Positions 46,188-55,017 of a stretch of DNA of 64,000 nucleotides are shown piece after piece. Positions within the stretch are counted from its first letter, which is position 1. Each line of letters begins with the position of its first letter. Below the pieces are notes generated by a model. That model saw nothing but the letters and a program-made list of their open reading frames with translations, was not told the DNA's origin and ran no database searches. Source of the stretch: Kitasatospora sp. NBC_01246 (GTDB lineage: Bacteria; Actinomycetota; Actinomycetes; Streptomycetales; Streptomycetaceae). The stretch is from NCBI RefSeq assembly GCF_036226505.1, contig NZ_CP108484.1:868001-932000 (forward strand), given 5' to 3'. The translations under genes were made by a program, and so were the position numbers.

Positions 46188-47674
46188 CCGCCGTGCCCAC
46201 CGGACCGACCGCATCCGCCGTGCCCGCGCCGACCGAGGACTGGCAGCGGCTCGTCCGGCTGCTGGACGAGCGGGAGATCGTCCTCTCCACCGAGGGCGGC
46301 CGGCTCGACTACCTCGCCCCGCCCGGAGCGATGGACGCCCCGCTCGTCGCCCTCGTGAAGGCCGAACGGCCCCGGCTGCTCGCCACCCTGACCGGCGGCG
46401 GGGCCGCCGAGGCCGCCGCACCGGCCGGCATCGCCCAGGCCCGGATGCACCGCAGCCACGGCCGGGTGGCTGACCCGAGCCTGTGGAACATCACCCAGCG
46501 GATCACCCTGCGCGGGCCGCTCGACCCCGCCCGCCTGCAACGGGCCCTGACCGCGCTGACCGCCCGCCACCGCAGCGTGCGCACCCGGTACGCGCCCTCC
46601 GACCTCGGGCTGCTCCAGCAGGTCCTGCCCGCGCCCGACGGCCTGCCACTGCCGGTCGCCGCGGTGGGCGGCGGCGCGGAGGCGGTGGCCGCCACCACCC
46701 GCGAGGAGGCCGCCACCCCGTTCGACCTCGCCGCCCCGCCCCTGCTCCGGGCCCGGTTGCTCCGGCTGGGCCCCGAGCACCACGTCCTGCTGCTGACGAT
46801 CCATCACATCGTGCTGGACGGCTGGTCCCTGGCCACCCTGCTGGCCGATCTCGGCACGCTGTACGGGGACCACCGGGCCGACCTGCCCGAGCCGGGATCG
46901 ATGATCGAACACGCCTGCTGGGAACGGACGGTGGTGACCCGGGAGGCAGTGCGCCGGGCCACCGCCCGGTACGCCGAGCGGCTGGCCGGGCTGCCGCTCA
47001 CGGTGCCGCTGCCCACCGACCGGCCCCGGCCCGAACGGCGCTCCGGGCACGGCGGCGTGCTGCCCTTCACGCTCACCCCCGAGCTCACCGCGGCGCTGAA
47101 CCGGTGCGTGGCCCGCCGCTCCACCACCCCGGCGGCCGTGGTGCTGGCCGCCGTGGGCGAACTGCTGGGCGAACTCACCGGCGCCGACGAGACCTTGGTG
47201 ATGCTCTCGACCGCCAACCGGCGGCGCCGGGAGCACGAGCGGCTGGTCGGACTGCTCACCACCAACCTGCCGGTCCGGCTGCCGAGCCGCGTGCCGGGCG
47301 GGTTCGCCGGGCTGGTCGACCGGGCCGGCGAGGCCCTGGCCACCACGCTCGACCAGGCGGACGTCCCGTTCGGCCTGGTCACGGAGGAACTGCGGGCGTT
47401 GGGACTGGCGCTCCCGCCGTCCTTCCCCCAGGTACTGCTGGCCGTGCAGACCACCCCGGCGCCGGTCCTGGAGCTGACCGGCCTGGACGTCGTGGTCGAG
47501 GACGTTCCGGGCAGCGGCGCCCGCTCGGACCTGCTGCTGATGCTCACCCCCGAGGGGAACGGCCTGACGGGCCTGGCCGAGTACGACGCCGACCTCTTCG
47601 ACGAGGCCACCGTCCGGGGCTGGCTGGACCGGCTGGTGCGACGGCTGGCCGAGCAGGTGCCGCCGCTGGCGTGA
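46184..47674 (+). CDS. TubC docking domain plus free condensation domain
   Basis: 496 residues; the GTG overlaps the megasynthase stop (GTGA), so translation is coupled. Residues 18-70 (WQRLVRLLDEREIVLSTEGG, then DYLAPPGAM) are a TubC-type N-terminal docking domain, known to bind the C-terminal peptide of the upstream synthase. Residues 85-490 are a condensation domain with HHIVLDGWS (His207, His208, Asp212). No adenylation, carrier or thioesterase domain follows. It likely releases the chain by condensing it with a soluble amine or amino acid, or with a carrier supplied elsewhere. VibH-like free C domains are the nearest precedent I know. Confidence 0.88.
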   Translation: MTAVPTGPTASAVPAPTEDWQRLVRLLDEREIVLSTEGGRLDYLAPPGAMDAPLVALVKAERPRLLATLTGGGAAEAAAPAGIAQARMHRSHGRVADPSLWNITQRITLRGPLDPARLQRALTALTARHRSVRTRYAPSDLGLLQQVLPAPDGLPLPVAAVGGGAEAVAATTREEAATPFDLAAPPLLRARLLRLGPEHHVLLLTIHHIVLDGWSLATLLADLGTLYGDHRADLPEPGSMIEHACWERTVVTREAVRRATARYAERLAGLPLTVPLPTDRPRPERRSGHGGVLPFTLTPELTAALNRCVARRSTTPAAVVLAAVGELLGELTGADETLVMLSTANRRRREHERLVGLLTTNLPVRLPSRVPGGFAGLVDRAGEALATTLDQADVPFGLVTEELRALGLALPPSFPQVLLAVQTTPAPVLELTGLDVVVEDVPGSGARSDLLLMLTPEGNGLTGLAEYDADLFDEATVRGWLDRLVRRLAEQVPPLA

Positions 47675-47730
47675 CCTTCCCCCGGGTCAGGCCCCCGGAG
47701 GCCGACCCCGGAGCCGACCCCCAGCGCCCG

Positions 47731-48486
47731 TCAGGCGCGCAGAAAGGCCTCCAGGGCGGTCGCCAGCGCCACCGGCACCTCGTGCATCGGGTAGTGCCCG
47801 GAGTTGGCCAGGACCTCCAGGTCCGCGTTCGGGTAGTGCGCCAGCCAGGTGCCGCGCATCAACTCCGCGGACAGCGCGAGGTCGTGCTCACCGACGAAGA
47901 CCTTGACCGGCAGGGTGCTGCCGGCGATCCGCGCCGCGAAGTCCTGGGTGGTCCAGTCGTCGAGGTAGCCGGCGACGGCCTCCGGGCTGGAGCCGGCCAC
48001 CGAGCGGGCCGTCATCGCGTCCAGCCAGCGGCCGCAGGCGCGGTGCCCGGTCACCAGGTCCAGGATGGCCCGCCGGTTGGCGGGCTGCCGCGGGGCCTGG
48101 TGGAACAGGTCGTACGCGTCGCCCTCCAACGGATAGGCGCTCGCGGGCACCGGGGCCAGCCCCACCAGCTTGCGCACCCGGTCCGGCGACTCGGCCAGGA
48201 CGCGCTGCGCCGCCTTGCCGCCCATCGAGTGCCCGACCACGGAGAAGGTGTCCCAGCCCAGCTGGTCGGTCAGGGCCAGCGCGTCCGAGGCGATCTCCGC
48301 CAGGGTGAACTCGCCCTCCACGTCGCGCCGTTCGCCGTAGCCCCGGTAGTCGAGGAAGGCGTAGCCGAAGGCGTCCGGGTCCAGGTGGTCGAGGAACGCG
48401 CCCCAACCCGCGCTGGTGCCGAACCAGTCGTGCAGGACGAGCACCTTGTGCTCGCCGGTACCGATGGTGCGGTGACTGATCGTCAT
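47731..48486 (-). CDS. Alpha/beta hydrolase
   Basis: 251 residues from ATG at 48486 with GGGAG upstream. Nucleophile elbow FSVVGHSMGGKAAQ (Ser near residue 95), acid VFVGEHDLALS and His near NSGHYPMHEVP. HDWFGTSAGWGAF holds the oxyanion loop. The nearest kinship is the cytosolic single-domain esterase/lactonase group, not a type II thioesterase of NRPS type, though that cannot be ruled out. Convergent with the synthetase operon; its end lies 57 bases from that of the C-domain gene. Confidence 0.85.
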   Translation of the reverse strand: MTISHRTIGTGEHKVLVLHDWFGTSAGWGAFLDHLDPDAFGYAFLDYRGYGERRDVEGEFTLAEIASDALALTDQLGWDTFSVVGHSMGGKAAQRVLAESPDRVRKLVGLAPVPASAYPLEGDAYDLFHQAPRQPANRRAILDLVTGHRACGRWLDAMTARSVAGSSPEAVAGYLDDWTTQDFAARIAGSTLPVKVFVGEHDLALSAELMRGTWLAHYPNADLEVLANSGHYPMHEVPVALATALEAFLRA

Positions 48487-48611
48487 GGCGGCGCTCCCGT
48501 TCGCGATGGTCTGCCGCTCTCCTCCCCCGGCCCGCCGTTCACCAACCCCACCGGCCACCGACGCCACCGCGCCCGCCCCGGGAGCCGGGGCCGCCCGGCC
48601 CCGCGGGGTCC

Positions 48612-48911
48612 TCAGGCGGGCAGCTGCTGGCGGTAGGCGTCCAGTGCGGGCGCGGTGGTGGTGGCGAGGAACTCCGTGACGGTGTACTCCGCCAGACCGG
48701 CCAGGCTGAACGGGTCGGTCCGGACGATCTCCTCGACGACAGCCCGGTCCGGGGCCACGGCGATGATCACGCCGCCGTCGCGGGGCTCCTTGCGGCCCGA
48801 GGCGAGGAAGGTCCCGGCCTCGTAGTGCTCCTTCAGCCACTCCACGTGCCGCGGGAGCACGGCGTCGATACGGTCCAGGGGCGCGGTGTAGGTCAACTCC
48901 AGAACGAACAT
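48612..48911 (-). CDS. YciI-like protein
   Basis: 99 residues. The sequence MFVLELTYTAPLDRIDAVLP, then HVEWLKEHYEAGTFLASGRK and DPFSLAGLAEYTVTEF, follows the YciI family (ferredoxin-like fold with conserved His and Asp). Members may be small dehalogenases or dioxygenase-like, and many are unknown. Transcribed in the same direction as the hydrolase 125 bases downstream. Confidence 0.88.
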   Translation of the reverse strand: MFVLELTYTAPLDRIDAVLPRHVEWLKEHYEAGTFLASGRKEPRDGGVIIAVAPDRAVVEEIVRTDPFSLAGLAEYTVTEFLATTTAPALDAYRQQLPA

Positions 48912-49066
48912 GGGTCCAGGCTAGTCCTCCCTCCCGACGGAATGTCAGCGGGGCTGCGGTCCGGAGATTTTGCCGAACGGTGGACCAACGCACCCCGCGT
49001 CCCGGATAGCGTGCGGGCATCCCCGTGATCACGGGCGCGGCCGGACCGCGCCGGAAGAGGTGTGCC

Positions 49067-49387
49067 ATGAACCGGATCGACGTCCCCGCGACCGCCGCCG
49101 TACTGCCCGGGGCCTGGCGCTCGCGCGTCCTCGGCCGGATCGGCACGGCCGCCGTCAAGGTGCTGCGGATGGACGAGCTGCCGCTGGCCGAGGAGCGGCA
49201 CCCGCACGCCGAGGCGCTGCTCGTCCTGGACGGCCGGCTGGACCTGCTGGTCGCCGGCACGGCCGTCCCGCTCGGCCCCGGGGAGCTGTACGTGGTGGCG
49301 GCCGGCGTCCCGCACGCGGTGGCCCCGGGCAGCCGGGGCACGCTGGTGATCGTCGAGGTGGACGACGACGGCGCCGGACCGGCCTGA
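49067..49387 (+). CDS. Cupin-fold protein
   Basis: 106 residues from ATG at 49067, GGAAGAGG before it. The conserved beta-barrel carries metal-binding histidines in HPHAEALLVLDGRLDL near residue 45 and VVAAGVPHAVAPGSRGT near residue 82, the two halves of a cupin_2 motif. Members bind small ligands or metal, and act as dioxygenases, isomerases or sensors; no specific role can be chosen. Divergent from the YciI-like gene. Confidence 0.85.
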   Translation: MNRIDVPATAAVLPGAWRSRVLGRIGTAAVKVLRMDELPLAEERHPHAEALLVLDGRLDLLVAGTAVPLGPGELYVVAAGVPHAVAPGSRGTLVIVEVDDDGAGPA

Positions 49388-49506
49388 GCCCGCCGTCCGG
49401 ACGGCCCGCGCCCCGTTCACGCCCTCAACGGCGCAGGGGACTGCCCGGAGACGGGCCGACTGCGGTACAACTGCGCTGATATGACGATTGATCGGAGATA
49501 TCTGCC

Positions 49507-51018
49507 ATGAGCAAGTCAGCTCTGCCCCGCCGCGGTCTGCTCGTCGGCGCGGCGGCCACGGTCATCGGCTGGAACACCGCCGGCCGCAGCTGGGCCGTCG
49601 CCGCCGGCCAGGGCGCCCCCACCGACGGCCCGGCCACGGCGGACGCGGTGGCCGCACTGCCCCGGCTGGACGGCAGCCTGGTCACCGACCCCGCCACGCT
49701 CACCCGGTTCACCGGTGACTTCGGGCACCTGGTGACCGCCGCGCCCCGGGCCGTACTTCGGCCGGGCTCGGTGCGCGACATCACCGAGGTCGTCGGCTTC
49801 GCCCACCGCCACCGGATCCCGGTCGCCATGAACGGCCAGAGCGGCGGCGGTGACCCCGCGGAGCTGGAGTCGCACTCCGGCTACGGCCAGGCCACCGCAC
49901 CCGGCGGCATCGCCGTCGACGCGCGGGGCCTGGACCGGATCCTCTCCCTCACCCCCGGCCGGGCCGTGGTGGAGGCCGGCGTCACCTGGGCGCAGCTCAC
50001 CGACGCCGCCCTCGCCCAGGGCTGGATGCCGCCCTGTCTGACGGACTACCTGCACCTCTCCGTCGGCGGCACGCTCAGCGTGGGCGGGATCGGCTCCGCC
50101 GTGCAGCGCCACGGCCTGCAGGTGGACACCGTCGAGTCGGTCGACGTGGTCACCGGTACCGGCCGGCTGCTGACCGCCTCCGCCACCACCAACCGTCAGC
50201 TGTTCGAGGCCGTCCTGGCCGGCGGCGGACAGGCCGGGATCATCGTCCGCGCCACGCTGCGGCTCGTCCCGGCCCGCCAGCGCGCCCTGGTGTTCAGCCT
50301 GTTCTACGACGACCTCGCCGACTACCTCGGTGACCAGGAGCGGCTGATGGCCGAGCGCCGCTTCGACCTCCAGGCGGGTGAGGCGGTGCTCGACGCCGCG
50401 GCCGGCACGTGGCGGTACAAGATCGAGACGGTCGCCCACTACGACGGCGCCACACCCCCGGACCGGGACGCCCTGCTGCGCGGGCTGCGCTGCCTCCCCG
50501 GCGAGACCACCGTCGTCGACCAGAGCGCCCGCGACTACGCCTTCCGGGTCGACGGCTTCGCCGGCTACCTCAAGGCCGCCGGCCTCTGGACCCAGCCCAA
50601 GGCCTGGCTCAGCGTCTTCCTGCCCGCCTCCACCGCGGCCGCCTTCGTCCGCGAGGCCACCGCGTCGCTCACCCCCGCGGACCTCGGCGCCGGGCTCCTC
50701 CTGCTCTACCCCTACCGCACCGCCGCCCTGACCCGCCCGATGGCCGTGATGCCGGACGCACCGGTCGGCTGGCACTTCGACCTGCTCTCCTTCCCCGCCC
50801 CCGGCGCCGACACCGCCGCCATGCTCCGCCGCAACCGTCGCCTCTACGACCGGGCCGTCGCCCTGGGCGGCAAGCGCTACCTGATCGGCGCCGTCCCCGG
50901 CATGACGCCGACGGACTGGCGCCGTCACTACGGCTCCCGCTGGGCGGCCGCCGTCGCGGCGAAGCGCCGCTACGACCCGGCCGGCATCCTCACCCCCGGC
51001 CAGGGCATCCACACCTGA
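49507..51018 (+). CDS. Tat-exported FAD-linked oxidoreductase (BBE/cytokinin dehydrogenase type)
   Basis: 503 residues. The N-terminus SALPRRGLLVGAAATVIG has the twin arginine followed by a hydrophobic core, so the protein is probably folded and exported via Tat. FAD-binding PCMH domain: PRAVLRPGSVRDITEVVGFA, GGIAVDARGLDRIL, and a YLHLSVGGTLSVGGIGSAVQ glycine stretch; the second half includes GLQVDTVESVDVVTGTGRLL, as in cytokinin-oxidase and 6-hydroxynicotine-type oxidases. Covalent-flavin His may be in ESHSGYGQ. Substrate unknown. Alone, with its own strong terminator. Confidence 0.88.
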   Translation: MSKSALPRRGLLVGAAATVIGWNTAGRSWAVAAGQGAPTDGPATADAVAALPRLDGSLVTDPATLTRFTGDFGHLVTAAPRAVLRPGSVRDITEVVGFAHRHRIPVAMNGQSGGGDPAELESHSGYGQATAPGGIAVDARGLDRILSLTPGRAVVEAGVTWAQLTDAALAQGWMPPCLTDYLHLSVGGTLSVGGIGSAVQRHGLQVDTVESVDVVTGTGRLLTASATTNRQLFEAVLAGGGQAGIIVRATLRLVPARQRALVFSLFYDDLADYLGDQERLMAERRFDLQAGEAVLDAAAGTWRYKIETVAHYDGATPPDRDALLRGLRCLPGETTVVDQSARDYAFRVDGFAGYLKAAGLWTQPKAWLSVFLPASTAAAFVREATASLTPADLGAGLLLLYPYRTAALTRPMAVMPDAPVGWHFDLLSFPAPGADTAAMLRRNRRLYDRAVALGGKRYLIGAVPGMTPTDWRRHYGSRWAAAVAAKRRYDPAGILTPGQGIHT

Positions 51019-51022
51019 TCCG

Positions 51023-51067
51023 CCGCAGGCCTGCCCCGCCCCCGCGGCGGGCGGGGCAGGCCTGCGG
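51023..51067. terminator. Strong hairpin after the flavin oxidoreductase gene
   Basis: CCGCAGGCCTGCCCCGCC pairs exactly with GGCGGGGCAGGCCTGCGG over a nine-base loop, four bases after the stop codon. Confidence 0.8.
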
Positions 51068-51265
51068 GGAGGCACGGTGAAAATCGGTTCGGATCGGCGT
51101 GCGCCCGTGAGAGTGTCGACGGGGGAGAAGTGCGAGCGCGTGGACGCGGCCTGACGGCGCGTCACCCGAGCGGGTCGTGGGCGGACGGAGCGCCGCGGCC
51201 GGCCCGGGCCGACAACCGGTCGGCCGAGGCGGCGACCCCGGTGGACGGAACGAGGGACGAACCCG

Positions 51266-51766
51266 ATGGAAGCTGCACGCGTGATCGCCCTCGTGGCCGC
51301 GACGATCACCACCGGACTGAGCGCGGGGCTGTTCTACGCCTACGCCTGCTCGGTGATGCCGGGACTGCGCACGACGGAGGACCGTACGTTCATCGACGTG
51401 ATGCAGCGCATCAACGTGGCCATCCTCAACGGCTGGTTCCTGGTCGGGTTCGTCGGTGCGCTGGTCTGCACGGCGGTGGCGGTGGCACTGCACCTGCCGT
51501 CGGACGGTCACGACGTCCTGCCGGCCGCCGTCGCGGCCCTGGTCTGCTACACGGCGACGCTCGCGGTGACCCGGAAGATCAACATCCCGCTGAACGACGC
51601 GCTGGCCGCCGCCGGGGAGCCCGGGCGGATCCCGGAGCCCGCCGCGGTGCGCGAGCGGTTCGAGGCGCGCTGGGTGCACTGGAACATCGCCCGGGCGCTG
51701 CTCTGCACGGCGGCCCTCGGATGCCTCTGCTGGGCGCTGGTGCTGCACGGCAACGCGAGCGGCTGA
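51266..51766 (+). CDS. DUF1772 (anthrone oxygenase-like) membrane protein
   Basis: 166 residues. Four hydrophobic segments: VIALVAATITTGLSAGLFYA, FLVGFVGALVCTAVAVAL, VAALVCYTATLAVT and a C-terminal LLCTAALGCLCWALVLH. NIPLNDALAAAG after helix 3 and RWVHWNIARAL before helix 4 are the DUF1772 landmarks. The family includes anthrone oxygenase-like enzymes, but most bacterial members are uncharacterised. Ends at a terminator shared with the next leftward gene. Confidence 0.85.
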   Translation: MEAARVIALVAATITTGLSAGLFYAYACSVMPGLRTTEDRTFIDVMQRINVAILNGWFLVGFVGALVCTAVAVALHLPSDGHDVLPAAVAALVCYTATLAVTRKINIPLNDALAAAGEPGRIPEPAAVRERFEARWVHWNIARALLCTAALGCLCWALVLHGNASG

Positions 51767-51794
51767 GCCCCGCCCGGCACCGGGCGGGGCTCAG
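51763..51794. terminator. Bidirectional hairpin
   Basis: CTGAGCCCCGCCCG pairs with CGGGCGGGGCTCAG over a four-base loop and overlaps the stop codons of both the DUF1772 gene and the leftward gene at 51791, so it ends both transcripts. Confidence 0.8.
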
Positions 51795-52147
51795 CGCGCG
51801 GCCGGCGGCCTCGGCGGGTTGTTGCGCAGCGGAGCGATCTCGCGGTCCAGCGTGGCGACATCCATCGCTATCCGCCGGGCGATGTCGCGCGGACCCGCCT
51901 CGGCCGGCAGCCGCCGGCTCCAGGAGCGGGCCCGGGCCGGGCCGTCGTGCGCCATGTGGAAGTTCAGCCGCAGCCCGCCGCCCAGATCGACCAGGCTGAT
52001 CAGGAAGTGGATGTCGGACAGGTCGATGGTGACGTCGTTGCCGATGCAGGAACAGCCGACCAGATCGCCGATCTCCTCCTCCGCGAGGTACTTGGCGAGC
52101 TGGACGGCCTTTCCCTCGACACGGAACGGTCGCAGTACGGGATCCAC
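51791..52147 (-). CDS. Hypothetical protein, 118 residues
   Basis: GTG at 52147 (VDPVLRPFRVEGKAVQLAKY). A cysteine-containing N-terminal segment GDLVGCSCIGNDVTIDLSDI precedes a beta stretch (HFLISLVDLGGGLRLNFHMA) and a helical Arg-rich C-terminus (RDIARRIAMDVATLDREIAP). No membrane segment or known motif. The CSC pair could be a redox or metal site, unproven. Start codon not certain. Confidence 0.6.
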   Translation of the reverse strand: MDPVLRPFRVEGKAVQLAKYLAEEEIGDLVGCSCIGNDVTIDLSDIHFLISLVDLGGGLRLNFHMAHDGPARARSWSRRLPAEAGPRDIARRIAMDVATLDREIAPLRNNPPRPPAAR

Positions 52148-52328
52148 GCTGGCTGTCGCCTCTTCCCCGGTGTTCGCTGGACTCCTGCCGTTGCCGACAT
52201 GATTCTAGAACCGTCCTTGGAGTCCAAGTCACCGGCATCACAACGGACTTGGCCAGACAGCACGTGGGGGCGCAGGGGCGCACCACGACGGAGGGGCGGC
52301 GAGCCGCCTGCGCGGTGCGGTCCGCCGG

Positions 52329-53909
52329 CTACCGCGTCTTCTGCTCCTTCCGCGCCGTCGCGGGCTCCCGCTGTCCCGCCCGCTGCCGCCACAGCAGCGG
52401 CAGGGCCGGCGCCGCCACGACCGCGAGCAGGCCGGCCAGGCCGATCGCGCGGCCGGCGCCGATCGCCTGGACGTCGCGGAAGGCCGCGGTGATGGCGTCC
52501 GCGGTGGCCTGGTCGACCGAGGAGAGGATCTGGTCGGCGAGCTTGGAGTCCGTGACCGCGTTGCCCAGTTGCTGGGCGTCGTCCTCCGAGAGCCCGGCCG
52601 CCCGCGCCCGGCTGATCGCCTGGTCGGTCTCCACCGCCTGCTGGACCGCGACCGTCACGGCCACCCCGAAGGCGCCGCCCAGCATGCTGGTGACCTTGAA
52701 CATCCCGGAGGCCGTGCCGGCCAGCTCCTCCGGCGGCCCGGCGACCGCGGTGTCGGACAGCGGGACGGACATCAGCCCGAGACCGGCGCCGAGCACCAGC
52801 AGCCCGGTGGCCAGGACGGCGTAGTGGTAGGTGTCGCCGATCACGGCGGTCACCAGGGTGCCGATGCCCAGCAGGAACAGGCCGACGGCCACCGGGAGCC
52901 GTGCCCCCCGCCGCGCCGCCACCCGGCCGCCGAACGGGTTGAACAGCAGGATGGTCACGGTGGACGGCAGCAACAGCAGCCCGGCCGCGACCGGACCGTA
53001 GCCGCGGACCTCCTGGAGGTAGAGCGTGAGCAGGAAGCTCACCCCGGCGAAGACGATGTTCATCACGGAGTTCGCCGCGAGCGCCCCGTCGAACGGCCGG
53101 GAGGCGAACAGCCGCAGGTCGAGCAGCGGATCCCGGACCCGCCGCTCCACCAGCACGAACAGCGCCGCGAGCAGTACCGACGCGACCAGCAGAGCGATGA
53201 TCACCGGGTCGGTGAAGCCGTCCTCCTGACCGGCCGTGCACCCGTAGAGCAGGCAGAACGCGGCCGCGGCGCTGATCACCAGGCCGGTGAAGTCGATGTG
53301 CCGGGTGGCGTTCGGGTCGGTGGACTCCACGGCAGACCGGCGCACCAGCCACCAGGCGATCACCGCCAGCGGGGCGTTGATCCAGAAGGTCGACCGCCAG
53401 CCGGCCAGGCCGGTCAGCACGCCGCCGACGGCCGGCCCGGCGGCCTGGCCGACCCAGGCCACCGCCATCCAGGCCCCGAACGCCCGGGGCTGCTCGCTCA
53501 CCGGGAACATCGGCGGGATCAGCGCCAGCGTCGCGGGCAGGATCAGCGCGGCGCCGAAGCCCATCGCGGCCCGCCCGGCGATCATCCCGGTCACCCCCGG
53601 CGTGAACGCCGTCAGCAAGGAGACCACGCCCAGCAGCACCAGGCCGGTCTCCAGCATGCGCTTGCGCCCGAACACGTCGCCCAGCTTCCCGGCCGCGAGC
53701 ACCAGCGCACCGGTGGAGAGGCTGAAGGCGTTGTTGGCCCACTGCAGGGCGGGCAGCGAGACCGACAGTTCGTCCGAGATCGTCGGCACCGCCACCCCGA
53801 AGTCGGCGAACGACAGCCAGACCATGCCGGCCGCGACGCACATCCCGGTCATCGCGGTCCACCGCTGCGGGGAGTACCCCCCGTCCGGCTCCCCGGACGT
53901 TCCGGCCAT
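52329..53909 (-). CDS. MFS multidrug exporter, DHA2/EmrB type
   Basis: 526 residues from ATG at 53909 with about 14 membrane helices. Loop 2-3 motif AAGKLGDVFGRKRMLETGLV and helix 5 motif AWVGQAAGPAVGGVLTGLAG are those of proton antiporters of the EmrB/QacA group. A C-terminal soluble part (AVTDSKLADQILSSVDQATA) precedes the last helix, a DHA2 habit in streptomycetes. Substrate unknown; no regulator is adjacent. Confidence 0.9.
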   Translation of the reverse strand: MAGTSGEPDGGYSPQRWTAMTGMCVAAGMVWLSFADFGVAVPTISDELSVSLPALQWANNAFSLSTGALVLAAGKLGDVFGRKRMLETGLVLLGVVSLLTAFTPGVTGMIAGRAAMGFGAALILPATLALIPPMFPVSEQPRAFGAWMAVAWVGQAAGPAVGGVLTGLAGWRSTFWINAPLAVIAWWLVRRSAVESTDPNATRHIDFTGLVISAAAAFCLLYGCTAGQEDGFTDPVIIALLVASVLLAALFVLVERRVRDPLLDLRLFASRPFDGALAANSVMNIVFAGVSFLLTLYLQEVRGYGPVAAGLLLLPSTVTILLFNPFGGRVAARRGARLPVAVGLFLLGIGTLVTAVIGDTYHYAVLATGLLVLGAGLGLMSVPLSDTAVAGPPEELAGTASGMFKVTSMLGGAFGVAVTVAVQQAVETDQAISRARAAGLSEDDAQQLGNAVTDSKLADQILSSVDQATADAITAAFRDVQAIGAGRAIGLAGLLAVVAAPALPLLWRQRAGQREPATARKEQKTR

Positions 53910-54085
53910 GGGTCCGCTCCCTCCTGCGCCCGGCCCCGTGCCGAACGGACCTGCCCACTATCCGGGCCCGCCCGGCGCCGGACCGGTGGCACACGCCGCG
54001 CATCCCCTGAACGGCCCCGTCGGCGTGGCCCTGCCCCGAGGCGCGCGGTCAGCCCCGTCACCGTGGCCGGCCCCGAGGCGCGCGG

Positions 54086-54901
54086 TCAGCCCCGGGCCCG
54101 GTGCTCGTACTGGTAGGGCGTCATGGTGGTCAGGACGGCGAAGCCGAGCCGCTCCAGGATCGGGCGGCTCTGGTCGGAGGCGTCGACCCGCAGGTACTCG
54201 TAGCCGAGACCGGCGGCGATCCGGGCCCGGTGCGCCACCAGCGCGCGGTAGACGCCGCGGCCGCGCCAGGCCGCCAGCGTCCCGCCGCCCCAGAGCCCCG
54301 CGAAGCCCGTTCCGGGATACAGCTCCATCCGGGACGCGCACACCGGAACCTCCCGGCCCTCGTGGTGGGCGATCGCGAGGTGCACCTTCAAGGTGTCCGG
54401 GCTCTCGGTGAGCTGGGCCAGGATGCGGCGGCCGAGCCGGGTGCCGTCGGTGCCGAAGGCCTCCTCGTGGACGGCGACCACCTGGGCCACGCCCGCCTCG
54501 TCGGTGACCTCGCGCAGCTCGATGCCGGCCGGCTCCGCCGTGTCCGCCATCCGGCGGGTGAGGTCGCCGAGCTCGGCGACCATCAGGGTCTCCGGCTCCT
54601 CCGGGGTGAAGGCGGCGGCGGTGAGGCGCTCGCCGAGGTCGGCCGGGCGGTCGTGTCCGTACATGGTCCACTCGAAGTCCTGGCCGAGACCGGCGTAGTG
54701 GCGGACCTGCTCGGCGATCACGGCGTCGGCGCCGGTGGGATCGAGGTCGGACCAGACGATGCCGTTCCAGACGCTCTCGGGACCGCTCTGGCGCACGATC
54801 CCCGGGGACTGCTCGATGCGCGCGGCCGGGGTCTCGCGCGAGATGCCTCGGCGCATCCGGGAGTCGACGAGGGCCAGCAAGGTGTCGTGATCGGTAGTCA
54901 T
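54086..54901 (-). CDS. GNAT-family acetyltransferase
   Basis: 271 residues. C-terminal GNAT core: GFAGLWGGGTLAAWRGRGVY with the R-G-R-G-V acetyl-CoA-binding motif near residue 210, then ALVAHRARIAAGLGYEYLRV and ERLGFAVLTTMTPYQYEHR. The N-terminal half (MTTDHDTLLALVDSRMRRGI) is extra and helical, as in two-domain GNAT proteins. Substrate unknown. Confidence 0.85.
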   Translation of the reverse strand: MTTDHDTLLALVDSRMRRGISRETPAARIEQSPGIVRQSGPESVWNGIVWSDLDPTGADAVIAEQVRHYAGLGQDFEWTMYGHDRPADLGERLTAAAFTPEEPETLMVAELGDLTRRMADTAEPAGIELREVTDEAGVAQVVAVHEEAFGTDGTRLGRRILAQLTESPDTLKVHLAIAHHEGREVPVCASRMELYPGTGFAGLWGGGTLAAWRGRGVYRALVAHRARIAAGLGYEYLRVDASDQSRPILERLGFAVLTTMTPYQYEHRARG

Positions 54902-55017
54902 CCGGGCACTCCATCATCCCGGTGAGCTGCGGGGCAATCGGAATTCCGGTGGGTGGCCGGTGGCCGGTGGACGGCCGGGGTCGGCTCTCCTCGCCCCGGC
55001 CGCCCGAACGCCCTCGG

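Noticed and set aside
42239..47674. Plus-strand 1811-residue open frame spanning the LLM-C-A region in another frame
   Set aside because: Only the part from 46184 is coding; the rest is Arg/Pro-rich out-of-frame reading of the megasynthase.
47731..48486. Alpha/beta hydrolase as the type II thioesterase of the synthetase
   Set aside because: Motifs are closer to ordinary esterases and the gene is on the opposite strand with its own promoter; kept only as an alternative.
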